This document shows, piece by piece, positions 11,816-23,300 of a DNA stretch of 64,000 nt. The position numbers and the translations under genes were made by a program. How positions within the stretch are numbered: the first letter of the stretch is position 1; each line of letters begins with the position of its first letter. The DNA is from Litoditis marina. Lineage: Eukaryota; Nematoda; Chromadorea; Rhabditida; Rhabditidae. Where the stretch lies: contig OZ038434.1 of assembly GCA_964036275.1 (NCBI GenBank), positions 39,021,279 to 39,085,278 on the forward strand. Direction: 5' to 3'. The notes beneath the pieces are model-generated. The model worked only from the letters and a program-made list of their open reading frames with translations, ran no database searches and was not told the DNA's origin.

Positions 11816-12884
11816 AATTCTAGCAGCAGCCGGTTTCATGAAAATCTAAAATGAAAGCAGAAAATCACGTACTTTTTCACGCATTTTTACCAAAAACTCA
11901 ACTACAAAGTGCACAATTTTTCTCCGTTTCTCGACTGAAAGGACGATTTGCTTCGTCCAGACAGACAGACCAAGCAACGCTATTATAGGAGTAGATTACC
12001 CGTTGACTTCGTTTTTAGAACATGTTTGGTTTTTCATGCAGTCCGATCAGAATTATATACACTGCGAAAATCATGTTGGTTTTTCTTCATCACTGTTTTT
12101 GGTCAAGAAGTTTGATTCGTTGGTAGTTTTTCCAAACATTCATTTAGAACGTTAGAATCATTTTATTGTAAGTTGTCTCTGTTTTACTGACCGAATGTTT
12201 TTATCAGTTTTTGCACATGAAGACTGGATTCTAACTCTCGTGATATGATGTTGGTTGAGAAGAAGTTACATGATTCCAAAAAGTTTCAAGGCGATAAATA
12301 CTTTGCTATCAATAGCTTGAGAGAGATATAAAGACGCACTCCTGGTTTTTTTCAATTATTTGATTGAAGCAGTAGAGGATACAAACAATACCGACAAATT
12401 GTTTGATCTCAACGAGCGGTAGTCAGATAATTCAATACAAACCTTTTGATGCGAGTTCTGATCAACATTTCATTCGTGCACTGCTTTTATATATAAATTT
12501 GGCTAACAACGTGAAATGAAACATAATGAGAAGGACTGGCATTAAGAACTGTACTGAAAAGAATATTTTTGCAATAGTTTGGTTTATTCTGATCGAATCA
12601 CTGCGTACGTCAGCGTTCTGCTTCCGAAAACTATAGCGATTTTTGAACTGAATGATAAATTCACGGTGTAGTTGAATTTCTGCTGTGCCGCTCCTACCCT
12701 AAAGCGCTCCATTGCTAACTGCGCGGCGAACCGCTGCGCGAGTGCAGATAATCAGAGCCTAAGACTTAACGGCGATCGATATTCCAACGTAACAATGGAG
12801 TATTTTTTTGAAAGTTTATAGTTTTTTATAAATTATATAGAACTCACATTTCTTTCGACATCTTTTGTTAACAATTTTAATGTT
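11816..12884. other. Spacer with no recognised gene
   Basis: This stretch is AT-rich. Its end (12665-12785) resembles 2610-2700 after gene Z, including GCTGTGCC and GCGCTCCATTGCTAA. This suggests that a flank block was duplicated with the genes. Confidence 0.5.
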
Positions 12885-12954
12885 CTCATATATATATATA
12901 TATATAAGGAACATTGACTTTTCACCCCCCCACCTTTCTGAATTTGTATTGCGT

Positions 12955-13300
12955 AAAGAGGTGTGTGCGAGTAGGAAGTATTCCTATGAGCTCGCATGCA
13001 CAAACAAACAAAGAAAGAAGATGGATTCATATAACAGATCGAATAAATAACAGAAAATAAAGCCGAGCCGTCCGTCTCGGGTCGCGGGGAAGAAGTCCCG
13101 TCAGATCTGAACTGGTCGGCGGCGCCTGTAAGATCTGAGTCACTGATGTGAAATGTATTGCGTAAGGCCTATTGATTAGCTTAAGTATAATTGAAGAAGA
13201 ATGCATAAGTTATCTACTTGTATTCGGGGTAATTAGTATGAAAGAGCTATGATACCGTAATGTGAGTTAATAGAGACATGAATTACTCATGGCACTTGCG
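12955..13300 (-). repeat. 3' LTR
   Basis: This 346-bp terminal repeat is the downstream one for the minus-strand element. By eye it matches 16388-16733 throughout. It contains GAGCCGTCCGTCTCGGGTCGCG-like GC-rich DNA and an AATAAA-like stretch. Confidence 0.93.
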
Positions 13301-13320
13301 CCTCCCACCTTTCCGGGCAG
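13301..13320 (-). other. Polypurine tract
   Basis: On the minus strand this is CCGGAAAGGTGGGAGG directly before the 3' LTR, the usual place for second-strand priming. Confidence 0.65.
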
Positions 13321-14080
13321 TCCGACCCTGGACGTTAAAATGAATAAATACCACATATGAGTAATTTTGAATCTCGGAGAATTTGAAAATAAATTGTTTA
13401 CCGGACTTGCTGAGAACGTAAGTTATTGAATCGACTAGAAAAAAAATGGACAAGGAACACTACAAGAACGTGTGTCAAAACTTGCAAGACGTGCGGGGTA
13501 GATACCTCACAAAGAACAGCAAAACATTTAGGAAAGAAATCAAGAACAACTAGCAAACTTACTTTTTGTTCCATTTTCCGTTATAGGTACATCGGCTCGG
13601 CCTCTTTTCCTTACCATCAACGTTTCATACTTTAGGAGTCTAGATTCCTCTACGACTGAGGTTGCGTGATATCATCTTCTGTGTTACTGAAAAACAAAAC
13701 CGTGTTGTATTTGGTTACGAATAGGGCTGGCTAGGGAAATGTTACTGGTTATGAAAAGCCATATTGTCAGAGATATTCTCAAACGGACAATGAATTTGAT
13801 AATGACCAACGTAACCACATCGAAAAAACACTCAATGTTGCTCATCAGTGCCGGCTGACTAATTCTGTTTTGAGAAGTTTGTTGGTTCTGATAAGGCCCG
13901 TCAAAGGCAGGCTGCGCGTTTGATTGCCTACTGTAGTGATGGTTGTCATTCATCTCGCCTGTTTCATACTGACTAGATGATTTACCGTTTTGAAAACCGC
14001 TGTCAAGATTCAAATTTGTATTAAGTTTACGAGAGCTTGAGACATTTCCGTGTTAGTTGGCGTTATTGTTCCATAACGAG

Positions 14081-14830
14081 TTACCTCACCCAGCAAATTT
14101 TCAAAACGTAAAGCGCGATTAACAGCATCCCGAAAAGTTGAGAGGAAGCCGCTTTTACTTGGAAACGAATATCGAATTTCAAACCATCAATGAACGCCTC
14201 TTGGGCTTTTTCATCAGTGATAGCGCGCGTTTGACCTATTGTAGCTAGACGCGCCAACGATTTGACCCGGTTACTGTAATCTTCAATTGACTCACCTTGT
14301 CTTTGACGAAGTTGCCGAAGCTGTTGTTTCGCGATCTCCTTTTTTTGTGGATCATCAAATGCCACACGTAGTCCGTCCTTCAATTGGTTATACGTGGTGG
14401 CTGGGGTTAGCAGTTCCTCTGCCCGGTCACGAGCAGAATGATCTTAGTATGCTAGCAAACTTTTCTTTTTGACTTCATTCGTCATTTGAGGACCGGCGAT
14501 CGCCAATACATCTTCAAAACGTCTTAGCCAGATGCGAAAGTCTGCCCCTGTACCGCCAGTATAGGATGAGAGGGGTGATGATTGGTGGCCAACTAAAGGA
14601 CCGAATACATTTATTTGCGGAGCATTGTCTATCTGCTGCCCTACTTGCGCCAGATTTTGATTCGAGTCGAATCTTCTCATGGGCATTGTATTTGAATAAG
14701 TCCCGGCAAAGGCAGGAAAGAAGGTCACACACTCAGTGCACAAGACTACAAAACAACACCGTAAAACTAGGGAGGGTTGAATCAGAAGAGGAATGAGATG
14801 TACCTTGACTGAGTAGGATGAGTGAAACAC
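14081..14830 (-). pseudogene. Broken retrotransposon gag
   Basis: Two frames in register on the minus strand (14830-14444 and 14383-14081) are separated by an in-frame stop near 14444. The first holds FRIWLRRFEDVLAIAG and the second RQGESIEDYSNRVKSLA, the pattern of capsid-like gag regions in Ty3- and BEL-type elements. A further fragment at 14013-13684 is Gln/Asn-rich, with no zinc knuckle visible. The nonsense codon means this copy cannot make full-length Gag as it stands. Confidence 0.75.
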
Positions 14831-16387
14831 ACCTGCAGTGGGGACTCACAAAGCAAACGAACGGTGAAGAAAGTAGCTTTCCTTCTGGAACCGACACGAA
14901 GGAATGAGATGAGAAGCTATAAGCGGGTGTTTATGAAAACATTATTTATCAATCATCTCCGCAAAAATGTTCGGCATTCCTTGTAGCTAACATGTTCCCA
15001 TCATCATATGTTTCCGGCGAGCCAATGTTTTGATGAAGAGCCGCGATAGTACTGTATTGAGTGTTGCGCGCGCTGTTGTAACAAAAAGGATGCGAGAAAA
15101 AGAAAATGAATGAGACACCAGACAGTGACAAAGCATCCAACGTGTATGTTCTTGTTCTCAAATTCATACAAGAAACCGGGCTTGACTAAGGCAACGTTAA
15201 TGGGCAATTCCGTTTTTTTAATAGGAACTCGAATTGTGATAGGGCTGCCGCAAAAGGACAAAAACGGCCGTCGGCGACGCCGTAACAAAACTAAAACACA
15301 AATCTGAGACGAAACTTGGATTGAGTCCAGAAAACTTGATGATCGCTGAACTTGGAAAGGAAACATGCTTCGATTGCGGTAGTGTAACTTAATCAGCGAG
15401 AGTTTTGCTGACATGGTTCAGCTTTTACAAAAGCTCTCATGATTTCAATGCCATAAAAGAAAGCAAACTACAGCAAAAACAGATTCAAGAATCAAATCGA
15501 CGGGACAACCACACATTGTCATTTCGCTCTCCCAACAGAAAACAAAAATTTTGAGAAGCTGCCTCGAAGGGGCAAAAAAATCGCCAAACTTTAGTTTCTT
15601 CACGTCATAAATAAATTACACAAAACTGACGGGAAGGTCAACATGAAATGATTGGTACATTTGAAAAAAATCGGTTCGCAAAACATCATCTTCAACGTCA
15701 TTTTGCAACCAAAAGCAAGAATCCTCTTTTTAAAACATTTCAACTTTCCATAAGGTGCCTCAAACGGACACAAGCCGGCCGTCCGCGACGCCGCTAATAC
15801 ACCCACATTTGAAACCATAATCTGTGAGAAAACTTGGGGAATCACTACAATTGGTCACCTTTCTCAACCAACATACTCCCGTTAGCCACAACAACTGATC
15901 AGCAAAACCACCCAATAGTTCCACCTCCACCGCTGCAACGGCGAAAATTCGAGGAGCTTAGTGAGTTAACCTATCGTGTTCAACGTACTAAATGGGCCCA
16001 TAGTGCAGAGAAACAATCAAGAAAACTCAAAAAGCGGAGAGGCCTCTCGACATCCTCTGGTGGGGCGACCCCACCTAACAACACACCAGCGGGAGGGAAC
16101 AACTCAACGGGGTCGAAAGGGACAACACTCACTGTCCGCAGCTCACTGCGCAATTGAATGTCAAACCAAGTTTTCTCGTGCGCCCCACCAATTGCGTGGA
16201 CGGCATTACGAGAAAACGCAAGAAGTGGTGATAAGGCGCCGCAAAGGGACACAAACAAATACTAGAACAAAGAGAAGTGAACTTTTTCCATAAAAATTGA
16301 AAGAACCGAAACTTGAGAGAGGGAGGGTGGGTGGGAAATAAATCTAGCGAACGAAGGGTCGGTGGAAAAGTTACCAGAGCTGCTACC

Positions 16388-16733
16388 AAAGAGGTGTGTG
16401 CGAGTAGGAAGTATTCCTATGAGCTCGCATGCACAAACAAACAAAGAAAGAAGATGGATTCATATAACAGATCGAATAAATAACAGAAAATAAAGCCGAG
16501 CCGTCCGTCTCGGGTCGCGGGGAAGAAGTCCCGTCAGATCTGAACTGGTCGGCGGCGCCTGTAAGATCTGAGTCACTGATGTGAAATGTATTGCGTAAGG
16601 CCTATTGATTAGCTTAAGTATAATTGAAGAAGAATGCATAAGTTATCTACTTGTATTCGGGGTAATTAGTATGAAAGAGCTATGATACCGTAATGTGAGT
16701 TAATAGAGACATGAATTACTCATGGCACTTGCG
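16388..16733 (-). repeat. 5' LTR
   Basis: This is the upstream terminal repeat for the minus-strand element, matching the copy at 12955-13300. The minus-strand sequence just inside it reads TGGTAGCAGCTCTGG, a candidate tRNA primer-binding site. Confidence 0.93.
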
Positions 16734-17086
16734 GCGTTTGGGGAATTGTAATTTGACCCCCCCCCCCCTCCCCGGGGCGTGATAATTCAATTTATCACCT
16801 GCAATACAAAAGTTTGAGGGTGGGGGGTGAAAAGTAAACATTTCCCCCCATTGAAGTTCAGCCCCCCACTCGTTGAAGTTTGACCCCCCACCATTGAAGT
16901 TCTACCCCCCGCCGACCCAGGTGGGGGGTGAATAGTAAATGTCGAAGTTGATTTTTGACCCCCCCCCCTCTCCTAGATTTTCAGGTTTTAGCTTGGGTGG
17001 GGGGTTGAAGTGCTACGGGGGGGACCCAACTAAAGTGGGGGGGCGATACTTCAATTTTCCCTATATATATATATATATATATTGTT

Positions 17087-17323
17087 CCCTCTATCTAAAC
17101 GTATTGTGTGTGCTCATAATCGGCTAGCAATCATCATCTTATTTTCCGTTCTAGGGCTCGTTCCTCGTGTCTTAATAATATTGTTTATCAAATTAACGAC
17201 GTCTTGCAGGTTTTCCTATTTAATAACACTGGTCAATTCTATTACTTCTACCTGTTACATGAATCTATTGTGTTTCATGCTTTCAGGGGTTTCTCGCAGT
17301 TTCTAATATGATTGTTTTCTGAA
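17087..17323. other. Leader region of gene B
   Basis: No separate gene is seen. The acceptor TGCTTTCAG ends at about 17286, before a short leader that resembles the one before gene A (GGTTTCTCGCAGTTTC here, GTTTATTGCGTAGTTTTTC there). It is a candidate SL trans-splice site. Confidence 0.5.
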
Positions 17324-20300
17324 ATGCGGTTGGACATAGAGGAAGAACAAGTTGTTGACAATACAACTGTTGACCTCACGAATATAAAATGCGAACCAGG
17401 TATGTTCAGTCGCATTTTGAGCAGAACAAAACTTACAACCAGAAATCAGGCGTAAAGTGGTTAGATGGTATTCTCAGATGAACCAAAAGTTTGTTATATC
17501 AATTCATTGCAAAGCGGCACTTATCAACTCTCGTGTAGTACCACATTTTTCTGTTTCATTAACTTACCGCCGTCATCATCTTATTAGGTGATAACTGCGT
17601 TCGTTTGCAGTTTTCGAGAAAAGGAACCGCGCACACTCGATACCTAAATATCGATTGTGTTTTCCAGACATTAAGACACTGTTTTGTTGATCATGGCTCA
17701 CACGTTAACGTCCCCAGGTCCCCACTTTTCAGCCTGAGGACGCAAATTATGAATTCAACTTCAAAAAGAACGTTATACGTTGTAATTTGTAATAGCAGTG
17801 TTTTTCGAACATTTCGTCTTTACAGTAGATGACCTAGTTGGAGCACCTCCCGATACAGTTGCATGTAACGTGCCAGTGAACGTGATAGATGTGAAGCCGC
17901 ATCTAGATGAGATAGTTCCCGCGATCGAGTATTCTGATCCCACTGATGTAGATGATATTGACCCAGGTAGAGTGGGCGTATATTGGGGTCCCAGTTGGAC
18001 GAAATGTGAAAGTTTCTTTTTAAATGGATTACACCAAGAGTTGAGGTCTTTCAATATGGAAACTGTTTTCTTCGGGAAAATTGTCAGAAATTACTCGGGC
18101 ATACATTGAGGATTCCGGTTCTATTGGGCGAAATTTGAAAGAGTTTTCTGGTATTTAAATGGAAAAAACTGTTAAGAAAAAAAAGTTCTACTGGTTAAGA
18201 GGTTTGAGGATCCGTAACAGGTTATTGACTATGGGAAAGCATCTATTCACAATTCTTCTATATCCAGTGGTAAAATAGTTGTATTATCTTGGAATCTATA
18301 TGCCCTATACTCTAATTTTTCCAGCTCTCAAAAGTTTTGATGCTCTTCACAAACTTTCCTCTACCAACCAATTCAACGGCTTCGCAACATCAAACGAGAG
18401 CTGTCTAGCAAGTACCTCACAAGACATAAAACCATGTATAGGTGAGTAATGAGTTCTGTTCTGACCGTTTTCCGGTACACATTGTTTCTGGAAGTCGTTC
18501 TTCACCGTTCGAATTAGAGTTTTCGCGCTGAGAAATCTTCATTTCAAATCGGATGATTTGCGAAATCTTTGCCGACACCATTTCTGAGAAGAACAGTTTT
18601 TTTCATGGGTGAAACAGTCAAATCCATATTTGCCGAGTTTCAGGGTCGTCTCACAAAATGGAGATCAAAGTTGTGAGAGAAGACATTGTTTCCATTGAAG
18701 TTGACGCTGTTGTGAACGCTGTCAATATGAATCTTACATCAGGTGATTAAATGGACAGACATATAATTAATAAACTAATAATAATTAATACTATCTATAA
18801 GAGAATCTATTGGTTAAGTTAAAATTTACACAGTTTCGAGTTTCGACCTTTGAACCTTTCGAATCAGGTGAGAGGAGTTCAGAGCAGCTTTGTAGTTTGT
18901 AGCTTGATCTGTGTTTTTGTGATTATGTATATGTAGGTTTCCGGGAAGAAGGTCAGTGGCGGATAACATGATCTCAGCGCTTTTTCGATATAATTCTGGA
19001 GATCTCATTCAATACACTTGATACAAACTTTGTTTTTAGATACTGGCGCTATAGGGTCTGGTCTTTACGGTATATTATATTTGTTGCTCTACCCATCTGT
19101 GTGTGTAGTTTGATCCCGTTGCTTTTCAAAATCAAAATACGTAAATTCATGTATTGAGATCAAACTACAACAAAGATGAGATCAAACTACAAAAACCTTT
19201 CTAGATGCCACGGTGATTGAGACAGCTGCCGGTCCCCATATGACAGCGGAACTAGATGAATTGAAGAAAACGCTGCCGAAAGGCGTTTTGTCCAATGGCT
19301 GCTGCTTTGCGACCAGCCCGCATGGTATTGACAGCTGCCAAGGTGAGCTGGATGTATAAAGTACTGGAACCAGACGGTTGGTCGTGGTCAGCGTATAAAA
19401 CGATTTAACGGGGTTCATGATCGATGATCAACTTAGAGCGAACTACTTTCAATTCAAATTTTGTAGTTTCACATTAGACACATGTTGCAGGGGTGCAGCT
19501 TTCTGTTCACTCTAGAATTTCATTAAATAGATAGAGTGCCTGGTTCGATGTTAGCGTTATTATAGGACTCGCTCTTTTATATAATGTATGTATGAATTTT
19601 GCTTGTTACTTGAATTTACTTTTATACGTATGAAATAGGGTTGTTAATCGAGTTGAAAATTTCGAGTTTTTCGAGTTTCGAGTTTTTCGAGTTTTCGAAA
19701 ATTCGAGTTTTTCGAGTTTCGAGTTTTTCGAGTTTCCGAAAATTCGAGTTTTTCGAGTTTCGAGTTTTTCGAGTTTTCGATATTTCGAGTTTTTCGAGTT
19801 TCGAGTTTTTCGAGTTCTGAAAATTTCGAGTTTTTCGAGTTTCGAGTTTTTCGAGTTCGGAAATTTTCGAGTTTTTCGAGTTTCGAGTTGAACTCAGAAC
19901 TCGAAATTTCGAGTTTTTCGAGTTTTCTTGTTGAAAATTTCGAGTTTTTCGAGTTTCAATCTCAAAAAAATCGAGTTTTTCGAGTTTCGAGTTTTTCGAG
20001 TTTCAGAAAATTCGAGTTTTTCGAGTTTCGAGTTTTTCGAGTTTCAGAAAATTCGAGTTTTTCGAGTTTCGAGTTTTTCGAGTTTTCGAAATTTCGAGTT
20101 TTTCGAGTTTCGAGTTTTTCGAGTTTTCGAAATTTCGAGTTTTTCGAGTTTCGAGTTGAACTCGAAACTCGAAATTTCGAGTTTATTTCGAGTTTTTCGA
20201 GTTCGAGTTTATTTTTTAACAACCCTAGTATGAAACGAGCCTTTCAGTGGAACGAAAAAGAATTTGAATGAAATATTTATGCGGGAAGCGTTTTGCAACA

Positions 20301-23300
20301 CACGTAAACATCGCAGCCCTCTGCCCTCTCCTCTGTGTTAGTAGTTTATACTCTGAACCTGTGGTTTTTCGGCCGTGTCTCGTAAATTGGGCGTGTATCG
20401 AATTCAAACCACAACTCTGCTCCGCTCATCGACTGTACTGTGTTTCCAGCTGTTTTCCACACTTCCGTCCCTCAGATGTCAGAGTTGTCGCCAAACCGAA
20501 TGGAGGAGTTCTGTCTCAGAAGCTGTTATCTGAACTGCCTGGCCGCCGGGGATGGACATGGATTCACGAAAATGGTGGGTGGAGTTATTGTGTTTTATTC
20601 ACCCATTGATTCCATTCAAATAATGTTCATTAATTTGCTTCTTCTTCTTCTTAGAGAAGGAGGATGAAAACTGAATAAGGTTAGTAATATGGGTTTTTTA
20701 TTGAGGTATTCGGTTTCACATTCACTCAGAATCATTTGATATGCCTTGTGGAAATTTTCGATAATTACAACCACGAAATTTTCATTATAGATTTGGTACA
20801 TGAACGAATGACTTTGGAGAAGTAGAATGTCTGCCTGCAAGTGTATGTGTTACAGGCTTTCTCCCTACTCGGTTTCGATACCCACGACTCTTCTCCGTTC
20901 ACCGCCCTCATTGCTATTCGAGCAGTGCTACTTCATCGGGAGCTGAACCCACAGTCGGTTGGTAGATCTTTCATTTCTGGTTACACATTTCTGGCTACTC
21001 GAAAATTTTCGAGTTGAGTCGAACTCGAAAACTCAAAATTTCTTAAAACTCTAAAACTCGATAACTCGAAAACTCAAAATTTCTTAAAACTCTAAAACTC
21101 GATAACTCGAAATTTTCCAAAACTCGACAACTCGAAATTTCCCAAAACTCGAAAACTCGAAATTTTGAACTCGATTAACAACCCTACAGGCTACACACTA
21201 TGTGTTGCCCTGTCGCTGTGTGTTTGTAGTTTGATCATGTCGTTTTTGGGGGAAATTCCATAAATATCAAACTGCAAATCAGCTTCGGTCATAGGCTAAA
21301 CTAGCCGGCTCTGTTTTTGTCTCATAGTCACATTTTGGTTTTCATAAATCTTCTGCCTGAAAAGAGTCAGCTTCTCTTTTTCAGATGCTGGAAGAGGTGA
21401 TTTTCGTGACAACCGATGAGCGAGCACATGAAATGCTCGTAGATGTGATGAAGGGTGAACATTCGATGGCGGTCGGGGCTGACGGTAGGTGCTGAAATAC
21501 AGGCAAATTTTTTCTCGAATCGACTCTTCGCGGCGGTTGACACATGCAACCAGGTTGCTTGCAACCAAAATGCAACCGGGTTGCATGTGTTAAGAAAATT
21601 TGGTTGCATTCCAAATGCAACCTGGTTGCTTCTGGTTGTTTTTCAAATGCAACCAAAAACTCAACTTTTGGACATTTTCCTGTTTTTACTGCAATTTGGT
21701 TGCTTTTGGTTGCATTTGGAAAGCAACCGAAAGCTACCCGGTTGCATTTGGAAAGCAACCGAACCGTCTTTACACATGCAACTCGGTTGCTTTAGTTGCA
21801 TGCAACCCGGTTGCTTGTGTAATTGGCCACTCTTCGCGAACCAAAATCGAACCGCTTCTTCCCCAACTATTTGCGTACTCAACAGGAAACCGAACCAAAC
21901 CCTATCAAATGTTATGTAGTCGACCAACTTCGGCATTAATTCGTTGAATTGGTTCGGTTCCACCTAAGGTAGCCCAAATTTTGTTCGGTTATCGACATCC
22001 ACCAGTAAGGTCTGACTAAGCTACAAAAAGTAATCCGTTTTTGGATGTAAACAAGTGAAAATTTGGGATTTTTCATCAAAGGTAGACCGATTTTCATCTT
22101 TTCGGCTAAAAAGTAGTCCGCTTTTCGAACTTTTCTGACTATTCGGACAACCTTGCTGGTGTATGGTTATCGATCGAACCACCTCGAGAAGAGTCGGTTC
22201 GATTCTGGTTCGGGAAGAAATTCACCTAAAATACATTGGATGACCTGTAGTAGTTTGATCTTTCAATCTGAGAAGAACTTTCGACTTCTCCTGTTTCTGA
22301 ACGTGTTCCGAGAAGAAGTACAATAAAATAAAAGTTGTATCTGAGAGGAAGTACAGTAATTTTGCCTCAAATCAAATTGAAGCAACTGCCTGGCCTTCAA
22401 ACCTATTGAATTTATTCGCTACAGAGTCCACGATGCAAGTGGATTCAAGAACTAATGATTTTTCCCAAATATCTCTTGAATATATGTTCCTAAATCTGTT
22501 CCAGCTCAACGCCTGAGGCTGGAGATGGAGCGGCAGCACGTGATCACCAGGACGCATCGACGAATCTCGCCGGTTGCCAATTCTCCCCTTTTGGTCGCCA
22601 GTTTCGTCAAGAAATGGGCCTACGACTCGGAGCGGAAGAGAGTACTGTAAGTTATACTCTGCGAATTAGTTTGTCAACCGAAACCGAGCCAGTTAACTGT
22701 TAACCGATTTTATGGTAACCACTTATGTTGTATCGGTAACCGCGTATTTCACCCAAAATACGTTGGAAAAAATGTTACTAGAGACTAGAGGATCAATAGA
22801 AAAACGGTGCAGTGGTTCGTAACGAAAGAGTACTGTGAGGTATTCGGCTGAAAAGTCGTAAAATGTGGTCGAATAAGGAAAAATTCACGTTTTGTCTGTG
22901 TTCTCCATGTTGAGTCTGCTTAGAACAATTTGAGAACATCGTTTCCGAAACTTTCCTTTAAACGGCTGAAACATAAGAGATGTGCATCGCTGAATTTGAT
23001 ACTCTCCCAATAACCTTTTTTGACCTCTAGTTTTTCTCTTTTTGGATAAGCGAAAGCGGCATTCTTCGAATGTAGCAAAAAAAAAGAATAAACAATGTAT
23101 TTCCAGACGGCTGGCCAACCCCCCTCCGAAAGTCGAGGAAAAACGAGCGAGACTAGCACGTGAGAAGAGGGAATAGTGAGTCTTGCCATGTTCTCATAAA
23201 TGTTGATAAACAAATTTAGGCGAATTCTATATATAACCGGGTTTTCGGTTAACTAACCGGGTTTTTTGGTAACCTTTTTAAGGTCACCTAACAGGTGACC

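Larger units (their letters stand above)
12951..16737 (-). mobile_element. LTR retroelement, gag-only, 4-bp target duplication
   Basis: Two matching 346-bp direct repeats (12955-13300 and 16388-16733) enclose 3.1 kb. GCGT lies on both outer sides (12951-12954 and 16734-16737), consistent with a target-site duplication. Orientation is minus: the broken gag frame is on that strand, a purine tract (GGAAAGGTGGGAGG on the minus strand) abuts the LTR at 13300, and a TGG-led candidate primer-binding site abuts the LTR at 16388. I find no protease, reverse transcriptase or integrase. The near-identity of the LTRs suggests recent insertion by enzymes supplied in trans. Confidence 0.92.
12885..17086. 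repeat. (TA)n-bounded poly-C/poly-G element split by the LTR retroelement
   Basis: The left part (12885-12954) is a TA run followed by a piece ending in TTTTCACCCCCCCACC. The right part (16734-17086) holds many tracts of 6-13 C or G within a motif like TTGAAGTTNNNCCCCCCAC, in both orientations, and ends in GGGGGGCGATACTTCAATTTTCCC followed by a TA run. Reverse-complemented, the right end resembles the left end, so the two parts are the arms of one older foldback. The LTR element at 12955-16733 interrupts it. Confidence 0.7.

Noticed and set aside
15834..16389. Overlapping 85-107-codon frames on both strands
   Set aside because: They lie in the internal region of the LTR element, with no recognisable retroelement domain and no agreement between frames.
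19888..20271. Long overlapping frames of F-R-V-S-S-F-S-S-F type
   Set aside because: These are translations of the TTTTCGAG simple repeat inside hAT-like copy 1. The same occurs at 32983-33590 and 61878-62400.
21381..21963. Several 80-154-codon frames on both strands
   Set aside because: They lie over the GGTTGC/GCAACC foldback; the residue pattern repeats the palindrome and changes with frame.
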